Under the pieces are notes generated by a model. That model saw only the letters and a list, made by a program, of their open reading frames with translations, was not told the origin of the DNA and did no database searches. The position numbers and the translations under genes were made by a program. Of a stretch of DNA of 64,000 nucleotides, positions 16,588-25,345 are shown in pieces (position 1 is the first letter of the stretch; each line of letters opens with the position of its first letter). Source of the stretch: Pseudomonas abietaniphila (GTDB lineage Bacteria > Pseudomonadota > Gammaproteobacteria > Pseudomonadales > Pseudomonadaceae); contig NZ_FNCO01000002.1 in the NCBI RefSeq assembly GCF_900100795.1, forward strand, positions 434,001 to 498,000, written 5' to 3'.

Positions 16588-17759
16588 TCCAGCCGCTCGA
16601 TAATGGTCGCTGTTCCCAGGCCCCCTGCGCAGCAGATGGCCTGCAGGCCATACCGGGCGCCCCGTCGCTCCAGTTCGTTCAGCAGCGTGGTTATCAGGCG
16701 AGCGCCACTGGCCCCCAACGGATGCCCGAGCGCGATGGCGCCTCCATTCACATTCAGGCGTTCATGACTGACGCCGGTCTCATGCATCCAGGCCAGCGGA
16801 ACCGAGGCGAACGCTTCGTTGACTTCGAACAGGTCGATGTCCTTGAGCTGCAAACCGGCTTTGCGGAGTACCTTGGCCGTCGCCTCGATGGGGCCTGTCA
16901 ACATCAGCGTTGGATCGGTGCCGACAGTGGCAAAGGCGACAATACGCGCGCGAGTCCTTAGCCCGTGCCTGCGGGCGGCTTCGGCATCCATGATCAATAA
17001 CGCGGCAGCCCCATCGGAAATCTGCGAAGAGTTGCCTGCCGTAATTCGCCCGTTTTCCGGGCGGAAGCTGGTTTTGAGTGTGGAAAGCTTCTCCCGTGAG
17101 GTGTCACGTCGGATGGTTTCGTCAGCAACCAGCGTTACCGCGGGTTCCGTCAGGGTCTTCTCGCGAAGCGATTCGACCGGCACCGGTATCAGTTGGCTGT
17201 CGAAATACCCCGCATCACTGGCCTTCGCCGCCCGCTCGTGGCTGGCGAAGGCGTAGTCGTCCAACGCATCGCGACTGAGTTTCCATTTATCGACAATGCG
17301 CTCGGCCGCTTCGCCCTGGCTCGTGAGCTCGTAGCGTTCGCTGGCCATCCAGCCAAATGCCTCGCCGTGCAGATCGCGGTTGCTGCCCATGGGCACTCGA
17401 CTCATGTTTTCCGCGCCACCGGCCACCACAGCTTCTGCCATTCCCGAAGCAATGGCACCGGCCGCCACGTGCACCGCCGCTTCCCCCGAGCCGCATTTGC
17501 GGTCCAGCGTCAGCCCGGGAATGCTGACCGGCCAGCCAGCCCCCAGCAGCGCAGTCCGCGCGATGTTGGCCGATTGCTCACCGATCTGGGTCACACAACC
17601 AAAAACGACATCGTCGATCACGGTGGGGGACAGATCGTTGCGTTCGACCAATGCGTTGAGCACCAGTGCGCCCAGATGATCGGCCCGCACGCCGGCCAGG
17701 CTGCCGCGAAATCGACCGACAGGCGTGCGCACGGCATCGACAATCACGATGTCTTTCAT
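16584..17759 (-). CDS. ditO: Acetyl-CoA acyltransferase / thiolase (DitO)
   Basis: 391 residues, full thiolase. Nucleophilic Cys in LDRKCGSGEAAV, NEAFASVP, NVNGGAIALGHPLGASGAR with the active His, and the second Cys in CCAGGLGTA. It would cleave a 3-oxoacyl-CoA with CoA. The ATG overlaps the ditN stop as ATGA. Together with the 3-hydroxyacyl-CoA dehydrogenase DitN it forms a beta-oxidation-like pair acting on the CoA ester made by DitJ. Unlike DitF, this enzyme keeps every catalytic residue. Confidence 0.9.
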   Translation of the reverse strand: MKDIVIVDAVRTPVGRFRGSLAGVRADHLGALVLNALVERNDLSPTVIDDVVFGCVTQIGEQSANIARTALLGAGWPVSIPGLTLDRKCGSGEAAVHVAAGAIASGMAEAVVAGGAENMSRVPMGSNRDLHGEAFGWMASERYELTSQGEAAERIVDKWKLSRDALDDYAFASHERAAKASDAGYFDSQLIPVPVESLREKTLTEPAVTLVADETIRRDTSREKLSTLKTSFRPENGRITAGNSSQISDGAAALLIMDAEAARRHGLRTRARIVAFATVGTDPTLMLTGPIEATAKVLRKAGLQLKDIDLFEVNEAFASVPLAWMHETGVSHERLNVNGGAIALGHPLGASGARLITTLLNELERRGARYGLQAICCAGGLGTATIIERLE

Positions 17760-18661
17760 AGCGCGCTCGCTCGAAGACCACTGCCAGGCACTGCCTTGTT
17801 GTCTTCATAGCGATAGACGCCATGCCCGGTTTTTCGGCCCAGGCGCCCAGCTGCCACCATCTTGATGATCAATGGGCATGGGCGGAATTTCTCCCCCAGC
17901 GTCTGATGCAAATAGCGCAGGACAGAAAGCCTTGTATCCCAGCCGGTCAAATCTCCCAGTTCCAGCGGCCCCATCGGGTGGTTGAAGCCCATGCGCAATG
18001 CAGTGTCAATGTCCTCGGCGCTGGCGATGCCCTCCTGCAACATGTACATGGCTTCGTTGCCAAGCATTGCCGACATGCGGCTGGTGGTCAGGCCCGGCGA
18101 CTCATTGACGATGATCGATGTCTTGCCCAATGCATCGCACAGATCGCGGGTACGGGCGACAGTCTCGTCACTGGTGGCCAACCCGCGCACGAGTTCGACC
18201 AGCTTCATCTTGTGCACCGGATTGAAGAAGTGCATGCCGATGACTCGGTCGGCACTGTCGATCGTCGCCGCAATCTCGGTGACGCTCAGTGCCGACGTGT
18301 TGGTTGCAATGATTGCATCCGGCGCCATCAGTGGCGCGGCCTGGGCAACAATGGATTTCTTGATCGCCAGTTGCTCGGAAACGGTCTCCACCAGCCAGTT
18401 CGCGCCGATGGCGGCCTCACCCAGATCACCTGCCGTACTGAGCCGCGCCATGGATGCGTCGGCCTGTTGCGCCGAGACCTTGCCCAGGCTGACCCCGGCC
18501 TTGAGTATGTTTTCAATGGCCGTTCTGGCGTTGCTCAGTGATTGCGCACTGGTATCGACCAGCACCGTATGAAAGCCTGCGCTGACAAAACCATGGGCAA
18601 TACCCGTGCCCATCAGCCCGGCTCCGACAACCACCACTTTGTTGTTTTTATCAGTACTCAT
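17756..18661 (-). CDS. ditN: 3-hydroxyacyl-CoA dehydrogenase (DitN)
   Basis: 301 residues. Rossmann motif VVVVGAGLMGTGIAHGFVSAG at the N-terminus, catalytic His in GMHFFNPVHKMKLVELV, and the C-terminal dimer domain NESPGLTTSRM, FNHPMGPLELGDLTGWD, RKTGHGVYRY. NAD-dependent oxidation of a 3-hydroxyacyl-CoA to the oxo ester. It overlaps ditM and ditO by 4 bases each, so ditL-M-N-O-P is a tight operon. Confidence 0.9.
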   Translation of the reverse strand: MSTDKNNKVVVVGAGLMGTGIAHGFVSAGFHTVLVDTSAQSLSNARTAIENILKAGVSLGKVSAQQADASMARLSTAGDLGEAAIGANWLVETVSEQLAIKKSIVAQAAPLMAPDAIIATNTSALSVTEIAATIDSADRVIGMHFFNPVHKMKLVELVRGLATSDETVARTRDLCDALGKTSIIVNESPGLTTSRMSAMLGNEAMYMLQEGIASAEDIDTALRMGFNHPMGPLELGDLTGWDTRLSVLRYLHQTLGEKFRPCPLIIKMVAAGRLGRKTGHGVYRYEDNKAVPGSGLRASAL

Positions 18662-19527
18662 GCCGAGACCTTCGATTTGACGGGTGTTTTTTCGCCCACG
18701 ACGTTACGCAAGGTGCCGATGCCTTCGATGCTCGCTTCGACCACATCGCCGGGATCCAGAAATATGCCGGTACCCATGCCAACCCCTGCCGGGGATCCTG
18801 TGAACAACACATCGCCACAGGCGAAGCTGGAACGCTGCTGCACGAAAGCGATCAGCTCGCCGACATCCCAGGTCATGTCCGCGGTGTTGCCGTCCTGACG
18901 CATCTGGCCATTGACCTTGAGCGTCAGGCGAAGCTTGGGCGAGCCTTCGGGAAGTTCGTCCTTGGTGACAACCCAGGGCCCAAGACCGGTGGTTTTGTCC
19001 TGGCTCTTGGCGGCGAAGAGGTCCATGCCGATGCCTTTCGGCCCACTGCGTTGCAGATCCCGGGCGCTAACATCGTTGCCGACGGTGTAGCCCAGAACAC
19101 ACGCCAGCGGGTCGTCGAGATCCACGTCGTCGCTGCCGATCACTGCCACCAGCTCCACTTCGTGATCCAGCTCTGTGGTGAGCGGAGGAAAGCGAATCGG
19201 ATCATGGGCACCGATCAGCGCGCCGTAAGCCTTGAGAAATGCGACCGGCTGGGACGGTGCCGACAAGCCAAACTCCACCAGGTGCTTGGCGTAGTTCGCC
19301 CCTGCTACCACCACCCGATTCACCGGCTCGATCGGCGGCAGCAACGTGACCTGGGACAAGGCCAGCGGCGGCCCCGAAAAGCGCAGGGCGCTGATTCCAG
19401 CCCCCTGCGCGACCTTCGGTGCCCAGGTACTGAATTCGCCGGCGATGGGGGTGACCATGTCTTGCTGAACATCGACCACCGCCCAGAACACGCCGCTCTC
19501 GAAATAGGAACAGCGAGCCAGTTTCAT
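18658..19527 (-). CDS. ditM: Fumarylacetoacetate hydrolase family protein (DitM)
   Basis: 289 residues. FAH fold with AGANYAKHLVEFG, the metal-binding triad in LDHEVELVAVIG (Glu-Glu) plus a downstream Asp in DLDDP, and GNDVSARDLQ, FTGSPAGVGMG. Enzymes of this family hydrolyse or decarboxylate 1,3-dioxo or oxo-acid intermediates. The ATG overlaps the ditL stop as TGATG; the longer frame lies inside ditL and is rejected. One of three FAH paralogues in the window (with DitH and DitD), implying three different cleavage or decarboxylation steps. Confidence 0.85.
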   Translation of the reverse strand: MKLARCSYFESGVFWAVVDVQQDMVTPIAGEFSTWAPKVAQGAGISALRFSGPPLALSQVTLLPPIEPVNRVVVAGANYAKHLVEFGLSAPSQPVAFLKAYGALIGAHDPIRFPPLTTELDHEVELVAVIGSDDVDLDDPLACVLGYTVGNDVSARDLQRSGPKGIGMDLFAAKSQDKTTGLGPWVVTKDELPEGSPKLRLTLKVNGQMRQDGNTADMTWDVGELIAFVQQRSSFACGDVLFTGSPAGVGMGTGIFLDPGDVVEASIEGIGTLRNVVGEKTPVKSKVSA

Positions 19528-20606
19528 CAGACCGCTTCCTTGGCAGGTGTGACCTGACCGATTTTTGCAGGGTCCAGATGAAGCAACTTGCACGCGTTCT
19601 GCCAGCGAATTTTCTGCAGATCCGCGTCGCTGAGCTTCAGGCCATGGGTCAGGTCGTGACGGACGGCATCGCTGCCACCGAAGTTGCTGCCATAGACCAT
19701 CTGATCAGCGCCGATGACCTCAATCAGAGCCTGACGCATCGGCAGCTCGTGCAGCTCGACATCGAAATAGAAGTTTTTCATGTAGTCGAGAACCGGACGC
19801 TTGTTGTGCACCACGTCGAGGTTCTTGTTGGTCTGGGCCAGACGACCCAGCTGATAAGGCACATAACCGCCGCCATGGGTGATGTAGACCTTCAGATCCG
19901 GGAAGCGGTCCAGCACGCCACCGCATATCAGGTTCCAGAAGCAACGGGTTTCGTCGTACTGCATCCCGACAATCGCAGTGGTTTCGTAGCGGTCTTCATT
20001 GGCGCGATCACCCCAGGTGACCGACTGGTTATAGCCATGAATGAACATGGGCAGATCGAGGTCGCAGAGGGTTTTCCAGACCACATCCAGTTCCGGAGAA
20101 TCGAACTCCAGCCCGCCGAAATTGGCGCCGCCCGCAGAAAGCCCCTTGGCGCCCAGCTCGGTACACGCACGGCGCAACTCGATGGCCGCCGCTTCAGGCG
20201 CGTTCAGTGGTGCATGTGCCCAGAACATCAAACGATCGGGTGCGGCGGAGCAGTATTCGGCAAAGGTGTCATTGACGGTGCGCGCATAAGGCACCGCGTA
20301 CTCGGCCTCAGTCCAGTACATGTAGCAGTGGGACGGGACCGACACGACCTGCAGGTTCTGCCCTGCTGCGTCCATACCCGCCAGTCGGACTTTCGGATCG
20401 GCCCACTTGGCCATGTATTCCTCAAGCTTCAGGCCTTTGCCGGCACGCACTGCCGCCTTGCGCTCCGGCGAGCCTAGCGTGAGCTGCCATTTGCCCACAC
20501 GCAAGCGGATATCGCCGTCATCGCACTGTTCAAAAAACGGACCCCAATGCGGGTGCTGATTGTAATAGCCAGGGAGCGGAGCGTGAGCGTGAAGATCGAT
20601 AAGCAT
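19527..20606 (-). CDS. ditL: Amidohydrolase 2 family protein, ACMSD-like (DitL)
   Basis: 359 residues. The metal site reads HxH at LIDLHAHAP, His in FIHGYNQS and YITHGGGYV. The position that is Asp in ACMSD (GTD) is Asn here (VYGSNFGG). The family includes decarboxylases and C-C hydrolases acting on ring-cleavage products. It opens the ditLMNOP operon; AGAGG stands 10 bases before the ATG. A 28-base element lies 143 bases upstream. A close paralogue at 59.3-60.3 kb has the same Asn. Confidence 0.82.
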   Translation of the reverse strand: MLIDLHAHAPLPGYYNQHPHWGPFFEQCDDGDIRLRVGKWQLTLGSPERKAAVRAGKGLKLEEYMAKWADPKVRLAGMDAAGQNLQVVSVPSHCYMYWTEAEYAVPYARTVNDTFAEYCSAAPDRLMFWAHAPLNAPEAAAIELRRACTELGAKGLSAGGANFGGLEFDSPELDVVWKTLCDLDLPMFIHGYNQSVTWGDRANEDRYETTAIVGMQYDETRCFWNLICGGVLDRFPDLKVYITHGGGYVPYQLGRLAQTNKNLDVVHNKRPVLDYMKNFYFDVELHELPMRQALIEVIGADQMVYGSNFGGSDAVRHDLTHGLKLSDADLQKIRWQNACKLLHLDPAKIGQVTPAKEAV

Positions 20607-20748
20607 AATCCGGGACCTCTACGTAGAAACTTTATGGTTCTTGTGATTGTTCTGGGTGTTGCGAGTCCCGAAGCACGGCACCTGGAGCGCCCATCAGGCT
20701 GCCCGGCGAATCGGCTCACCCCGCTTCGGTCTGATAGAAGCATAAAAT

Positions 20749-20776
20749 TAAATTGGGCATAAATCAAAATAGTGTT
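20749..20776 (-). promoter_or_regulatory. dit-type 28-base element upstream of ditL (copy 2)
   Basis: Minus strand: AACACT, then GATTTATGCCC ending at position 22, then AATTTA. It shares GATTTATG with the copy before the 36.9-kb permease. One core base differs (TGC for TGT). Confidence 0.5.
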
Positions 20777-20893
20777 CAGTTTATTTTCATAAACCGTACA
20801 AGAAGGCCGAGCCAGAGCCGTCCGACACGGCGTCCCACTGACCGAAATCCGCTCAATCCGACGAAAATAGGCGCCATAACCCGTTTTCAGGCG

Positions 20894-20927
20894 AAAAAAA
20901 ACCGGCCGCTGCAATGGCAGCGGCCGG
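20894..20927 (-). terminator. Strong terminator of ditK
   Basis: Perfect 11-bp GC-rich stem, CCGGCCGCTGC / GCAGCGGCCGG with a 4-base loop, followed on the minus strand by eight T. It begins 36 bases after the ditK stop. Confidence 0.92.
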
Positions 20928-20962
20928 TGATGTATTTTCGAAAAGTGTCTAACTAAGGCTAG

Positions 20963-21712
20963 TCAGCGACGGGTCCGAGAAGTCGAGCCCATGGTCAAGG
21001 CAGCGGCCAGCTTCTTCACTCGCACCGGCAACAAGCGCCGGCTGGCACTTTCCGGTACCAGTATTTCGCTGAGCACGTAGCGAATGATCATCTCGCACAG
21101 CAACTCGCGGTCCAGACGCACGCCGAGCTTCTCGTCCCAGTCGTCGAAAACGATGTTGAGCACGTCCTGAAAACGCACGATCGAATCATGAAAAATACGC
21201 CTGAAGAAGCCAAGGGCGTAATCAGGTGCGACCACCAGCAAGCGGCGGGCACGGCTCTGCTCAAGATAATTGTCCAGATAGACGAACAAGGCATTAAGCC
21301 GCGCTTCGGGATCTTCGATCTGGCCGAGCGCCGCGGTCAGCGAGACGTGGAAGCTGTCGCGCTTGTGGCGGGAGAACGTGTCGAGAAGATCTTCCTGGGA
21401 AGAGAAATAGCGGTAGAACGTGCCCCGGGAAATTCCAGCGACCTTGCATACGTCCAGAATGGAAATGCGGTCGGCACCGGACTGCAGCACGACCTCTTCG
21501 GTGGCAGCAAGAATATTGGAGATGGTTTCTTCGGAGCGGCGATTGGGTTTGACCTTGGCTGGCGCCGTCGCACCGTTGCTGCCAGCGCCTGCAGGCGCGG
21601 CTGTCTTGGCGTTGGCGCGGGCAGGTTTAACAGGCGCTACCGATTTCTTTTTTGCAGAGGATCCGGCCTTTGGCGCAGCGGCTTCGGCCTGTTGTTTTTG
21701 AGGTTTTGGCAT
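20963..21712 (-). CDS. ditK: TetR-family regulator with basic N-terminal tail (DitK)
   Basis: 249 residues. The HTH lies at ~60-110: TISNILAATEEVVLQSGADRISILDVCKVAGISRGTFYRYFSSQEDLL. The preceding ~57 residues are almost only Ala, Lys, Pro, Gly and Ser (AAPKAGSSAKKK and similar), a disordered histone-H1-like tail that ordinary TetR proteins lack. It is divergent from the CoA-ligase gene ditJ and has its own strong terminator. It is the best candidate in the core for binding the 28-base palindromic elements, since these overlap promoters as TetR operators do. That is inference; IclR-type DitR is the alternative. Confidence 0.85.
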   Translation of the reverse strand: MPKPQKQQAEAAAPKAGSSAKKKSVAPVKPARANAKTAAPAGAGSNGATAPAKVKPNRRSEETISNILAATEEVVLQSGADRISILDVCKVAGISRGTFYRYFSSQEDLLDTFSRHKRDSFHVSLTAALGQIEDPEARLNALFVYLDNYLEQSRARRLLVVAPDYALGFFRRIFHDSIVRFQDVLNIVFDDWDEKLGVRLDRELLCEMIIRYVLSEILVPESASRRLLPVRVKKLAAALTMGSTSRTRR

Positions 21713-21729
21713 GAATGGAAAGACCCATA

Positions 21730-21745
21730 GACATTTCGATGTGTC
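21730..21745. promoter_or_regulatory. GACAT-N6-GTGTC inverted repeat between ditK and ditJ
   Basis: Imperfect palindrome 18 bases upstream of the ditK start in the divergent ditK-ditJ region. Its half-sites resemble those of the dit element but the spacing is shorter. A possible autoregulatory site for DitK. Confidence 0.35.
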
Positions 21746-21895
21746 ACGGTAGCATAGGAATTAAGCATATAGCCTAGAATTTGTTCAACTTCTGCCTAGA
21801 GACAAGACATAAATCTTTCCATAGAATCGGATTCTCTCACCAAAATAAGATTTGGGTACGCCTTCGCTGGAGCGCCCACAAAGAGGAGAACATTC

Positions 21896-23536
21896 ATGAG
21901 CGGCACTGGGAATCCCGAAGCCTGGGCACTGGGTGAAAGAGACACGGTAATTTGTGCACTGGAGCGAGCAGTAGCAAGGGCTCCAGACAAGGTTTTGCTG
22001 GATTTCAGCGGAACGTTGTACACATACCGAGAAGTTGATCAGCTTTCCAACAGGATGGCCCATGCCCTCGCCGACCTTGGCGTCGTTGCGGGCGCCACTG
22101 TACTTACGATGCTCGACAACAACATCGATGCTGTCGTGACCTGGCTGGCCATCAACAAGCTCTGCGCGGTCAGCGTACCGATCAATACGGCCCTCAAAGG
22201 GGAATTCCTGCGCCATCAGATCGCGGACACCGGCACACATCTGGTGATCTGCGAAGCGGATTATCTTTCACGCATCAGCGCAATCGCTGACCAGCTCACG
22301 GATGTCCACCGCGTTCTCTATCGCAATGCCAGCGGCCAGCAGGTCACTTCACCTTCAGCTCCTTTCCCTATCGAATCACTGGATGCCCATCGCGGCTCCG
22401 ATGATTCGGCCTTCGAGCGCAAGCCGCAGCCATCCGACCTTGCCTGCCTGATCTACACCTCCGGCACCACCGGACCTTCGAAAGGCTGCATGATCAGTTA
22501 CAACTTCATGTGCAACCTCGCCCGGCTGCAACTGCGAGCAGGCCCGGCGAGCGAGGACGATGTGACGATCACACCCCTGCCGCTGTTCCACATGAATGCG
22601 CTGTGCGTCAGCATCATCGCCAGCATTCTGGTAGGCGCCCGCGCCGCCATCCTGCCGCGTTTTTCGGTGTCCAACTTCTGGCCGGAAGTCGAACGTTCGG
22701 GCGCGACCATCGCCTCGATCCTCGGCGGCATGGGTGGCCTGCTCGCTCAGGCCCCGGATAACGAAGCGATGTTGCGCTGCCGAGGACAGATTCACACCGC
22801 CAGAGGCAACCCCTACACCGAAGAAACCAAACAGATATGGCGTGAACGCTTTGGCACCCGGCTGGTGGGAGGAAATGGCTACGGATTGACCGAGGCATGC
22901 GTGGTCACCTCACTGGCGGCCGGCGAATACGCAGCGCCGGGGTCATCAGGCAAACGCATCGCGGATTTCGATGTGCGCATCGTCGATGAACAGGACAATG
23001 AAGTTCCGGGTGGGACGCCGGGCGAAATCGTGGTCAGACCGCAACGCCCGGACATCATGTTCCAGGGTTACTGGCGCCGTCCCGAGGACACCCAGAAACT
23101 GATGCGCAACATGTGGTTCCACACAGGAGACGTCGGCAAGTTCGATGACGAAGGCTTTTTCTACTTCGTCGACCGCAAGAAGGATTACCTGCGCCGCCGA
23201 GGCGAGAACATCTCCAGTTTCGAGATGGAGGCCGCGTTTGCCACACATCCTGCATTGTCGGAAGTGGCGGTACATGCGGTGCCGTCGGACAAGGGCGAGG
23301 ATGACGTAAAAGTCACTGCGGTGTTGCACGAGAACACCGAACTCGCGCCAGAAGCGTTGTTCCACTGGGCGGCGGACACGGTCCCTTACTACGCGCTTCC
23401 CCGCTACATCGAGTTCCGCACCAGCCTGCCGAAAAACCCTCAGGGTCGGGTGCTCAAGTACCTGTTGCGCGATGAAGGGAAAACGGCGACTACCTGGGAT
23501 CTGGACGACACCGATATCAAGGTCGCGAAACGCTGA
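21896..23536 (+). CDS. ditJ: Acyl-CoA synthetase / CoA ligase (DitJ)
   Basis: 546 residues of the AMP-binding superfamily. P-loop LIYTSGTTGPSKGCMIS, NGYGLTEACV (A5), WFHTGDVGKFDDEGFFYFVDRKKDYLRRRGENIS (A7-A8), and the catalytic Lys in NPQGRVLKY. It joins a carboxylate to CoA with ATP; the C18 carboxyl of the resin acid or a later degradation acid is the likely substrate, judged by the cluster. AAAGAGGAG stands before the ATG at 21896. It is divergent from ditK and convergent with ditI. Confidence 0.9.
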   Translation: MSGTGNPEAWALGERDTVICALERAVARAPDKVLLDFSGTLYTYREVDQLSNRMAHALADLGVVAGATVLTMLDNNIDAVVTWLAINKLCAVSVPINTALKGEFLRHQIADTGTHLVICEADYLSRISAIADQLTDVHRVLYRNASGQQVTSPSAPFPIESLDAHRGSDDSAFERKPQPSDLACLIYTSGTTGPSKGCMISYNFMCNLARLQLRAGPASEDDVTITPLPLFHMNALCVSIIASILVGARAAILPRFSVSNFWPEVERSGATIASILGGMGGLLAQAPDNEAMLRCRGQIHTARGNPYTEETKQIWRERFGTRLVGGNGYGLTEACVVTSLAAGEYAAPGSSGKRIADFDVRIVDEQDNEVPGGTPGEIVVRPQRPDIMFQGYWRRPEDTQKLMRNMWFHTGDVGKFDDEGFFYFVDRKKDYLRRRGENISSFEMEAAFATHPALSEVAVHAVPSDKGEDDVKVTAVLHENTELAPEALFHWAADTVPYYALPRYIEFRTSLPKNPQGRVLKYLLRDEGKTATTWDLDDTDIKVAKR

Positions 23537-23544
23537 ACGGCGAA

Positions 23545-23565
23545 GCGGCGTGTCTGACACGCCGC
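23545..23565. terminator. Stem-loop between convergent ditJ and ditI
   Basis: GCGGCGTGT, loop CTG, ACACGCCGC: a 9-bp perfect stem in the 42-base gap between the two stops. It has no long T-run, so it may act with Rho or only block read-through. Confidence 0.5.
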
Positions 23566-23578
23566 GTCCCCTTATGAA

Positions 23579-24379
23579 TCAATACTCCCGAGCGGGAATA
23601 TCCTTGGGTCTGGAGTTGTAGCCAGGCAAATGCAGGCCGCCATCGACGTGCAAGGTCTCACCCGTCACGAAGCGCGACATCTCGGATGCAAGGAACACCA
23701 CCACCGGGCCGATATCTTCTTCCGGTTCCCCGCACCGTCCCAGTGGCCGCAATCCAGCCGACATCTCGGCGAATCCCGGGTTTTCTTCCGCCAGCTTGTG
23801 AAAGGTCGCGCCCATGGCGGTGGGGGCAATCGCGTTGACGCGGATGTTGAAACGTCCCCACTCGGAAGCGGCGCTGCGGGTCAGGCCGACCACGGCGGAT
23901 TTCGCCGTGTTGTAGTCCCCGTGCAGCCACGCGCCGATCTCGGTGTCGATGGAGTAGAAGTTGATGATCTTGCCGCCGCCTCGTGCCTGCATGTGCGGGA
24001 ACGCTGCTTTCATCGACCACCAGGCGGCCCAGACGGTCGAGTTCAGCGTGCGCTCGAGCATGTCGTCGGTTTTTTCCTCCAGCAGCACGTTAGGCGTGGG
24101 CGCAAATGCATTGTTCACCAGGATATCCAGCCCTCCGAAATGCGTGACGGCTGCATCGATGGCCGCCTGGATATCCGCTTTGCTACTGACATCGGTCCTG
24201 ATGAACAGGGCCTGCGCACCAAGCGCCTTAAGCTCCTCGGCAACCGCTGCACCGCTGGCTTCGTCGAGCTCCGCGACCACCACCGATGCACCCTGTTTGG
24301 CGAAACTCAACGCCACACCTCGTCCGATACCACCGCCAGCGCCGGTGATCAGCGCCACTTGTCCTCGCAGCAGGCTCAT
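23579..24379 (-). CDS. ditI: Short-chain dehydrogenase/reductase (DitI)
   Basis: 266 residues. LITGAGGGIGRGVALSFA (cofactor glycines), LVNNAFAP, Ser in NFYSIDTE and YNTAK (Tyr-x3-Lys) give an intact catalytic triad; the C-terminal DGGLHLPGYNSR closes the fold. The ATG at 24379 with AAAGGAGCGG and a CA motif in front is preferred to a start 19 codons earlier. It probably oxidises a hydroxyl or reduces a ketone on the terpenoid skeleton; DitI is the member at this place in the known cluster. Confidence 0.85.
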   Translation of the reverse strand: MSLLRGQVALITGAGGGIGRGVALSFAKQGASVVVAELDEASGAAVAEELKALGAQALFIRTDVSSKADIQAAIDAAVTHFGGLDILVNNAFAPTPNVLLEEKTDDMLERTLNSTVWAAWWSMKAAFPHMQARGGGKIINFYSIDTEIGAWLHGDYNTAKSAVVGLTRSAASEWGRFNIRVNAIAPTAMGATFHKLAEENPGFAEMSAGLRPLGRCGEPEEDIGPVVVFLASEMSRFVTGETLHVDGGLHLPGYNSRPKDIPAREY

Positions 24380-24392
24380 AGCCGCTCCTTTT

Positions 24393-24403
24393 TTGTTGTT
24401 GTT
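24393..24403 (-). promoter_or_regulatory. CA motif before ditI
   Basis: Sense AACAACAACAA, two overlapping AANAANAA matches, 14-24 bases upstream of the ATG and immediately before AAAAAAGGAGC. Confidence 0.6.
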
Positions 24404-24431
24404 CGAGTGAATTTCCCATGCCACATATGTG

Positions 24432-24459
24432 AACATTATCCGATATAGTGTCTAAATAA
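24432..24459 (+). promoter_or_regulatory. dit-type 28-base element between ditI and the DUF2889 gene (copy 3)
   Basis: Plus strand: AACATT, AGTGTCT ending at position 22, AAATAA. The palindromic core ACA-N13-TGT serves both directions; it is 46 bases before the DUF2889 gene and 53 before ditI. Confidence 0.6.
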
Positions 24460-24505
24460 AACCGATAAAAAACACTCGCTCAGCCAGACAAAAAGGATAA
24501 GCCGG

Positions 24506-25255
24506 ATGAGTATGTTTCGCCGCCGTGTCGTGATCGTTTCCAGTGGCCAGATAGAGGGCGGCGAAGTGCGTGCCGCTCTGGAGGACGATTTTCACCACTT
24601 TCGCGTATCCCTGCGCCATGAACACGGCGTACTGAGCCAGGTCACCGGCCAGGCCCTGAGGTTTCCTTACTCTGCCTGCCCCGAGGCAATCGAGCCGTTG
24701 CACGCACTGTCAGGCATGGTGTTGTCACCCATTGCCCATTCAGTCACCCGAGAAACGGATGCCCGGCATCAATGCACGCACCTGCTGGATCTCGCGGGGC
24801 TGGCTGTCGCAGCGGCGCTACGGCCGGCACAGGTCCGCCGTTACGACATTCAGGTGCCCATGCGCCTGGAGGGACGAACGCAGGCCATGCTGCAGCTCAA
24901 TGGCCAACCGTTGCTGGAGTGGCAGGTCAAAGGCGCGATCATCGAAGATCCACAACCGTTCTCGGGTGTGAACATTCGCGAGGGCATGGCCCGCTGGGCA
25001 CTGAATACACTGACCCCGGACCTTGCCGAGGCGGCACTGTTGCTGCGGCGCTGCACCATGATCTCCATCGGCAAGACTCATGATCTGGATAGCCAGATTC
25101 ACGCCTCCAGCACCGATCGCTGCTTCAGCCAGCAGACGATCAGAGCGCCGTACGCATTGCGTATTAAGGGCTCGACGTGGGATATCGCGAGCAACGAGAC
25201 CCTCTGCGCAGCTGACGCGGACTGGCTGAAGGAATGCACGCAGACGACTTGCTGA
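24506..25255 (+). CDS. DUF2889 domain protein
   Basis: 249 residues. LEDDFHHFRVSLRHEHGVLSQVTGQALRFPYSACPEAIEPLHALSG fits the start of the DUF2889 family, which is uncharacterised and turns up in catabolic clusters for aromatic and terpenoid compounds. No catalytic motif is recognised; conserved His, Asp and Cys residues in the first third could bind metal. The gene is divergent from ditI, shares the 28-base element with it, and ends convergent with ditA2. It belongs to the regulon by position; its role is unknown. Confidence 0.75.
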   Translation: MSMFRRRVVIVSSGQIEGGEVRAALEDDFHHFRVSLRHEHGVLSQVTGQALRFPYSACPEAIEPLHALSGMVLSPIAHSVTRETDARHQCTHLLDLAGLAVAAALRPAQVRRYDIQVPMRLEGRTQAMLQLNGQPLLEWQVKGAIIEDPQPFSGVNIREGMARWALNTLTPDLAEAALLLRRCTMISIGKTHDLDSQIHASSTDRCFSQQTIRAPYALRIKGSTWDIASNETLCAADADWLKECTQTTC

Positions 25256-25274
25256 TCGGTGCCAGAGCCAGCCA

Positions 25275-25305
25275 CAAAAAAGCCTGCTGAACCGATCAGC
25301 AGGCT
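25275..25305 (-). terminator. Terminator of the ditA1-ditA2 transcript
   Basis: AGCCTGCTGA / TCAGCAGGCT, a perfect 10-bp stem with a 5-base loop, followed on the minus strand by TTTTTT. It sits between the convergent ends of ditA2 (25346) and the DUF2889 gene (25255). Confidence 0.9.
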
Positions 25306-25345
25306 AAAGGTGCGACACGATGAACGCTTTCAATGATTTGGACGT

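Larger units (their letters stand above)
20607..20962. other. Promoter and terminator region between ditL and ditK
   Basis: About 355 bases without a gene. It holds a 28-base dit element facing ditL (20749-20776), an AT-rich stretch around 20740-20800 suited to a promoter, and the ditK terminator (20894-20927). Nothing else was recognised. Confidence 0.6.

Noticed and set aside
16584..17759. DitO as a degenerate thiolase like DitF
   Set aside because: Both cysteines and the GHP motif are present, so DitO is a true thiolase.
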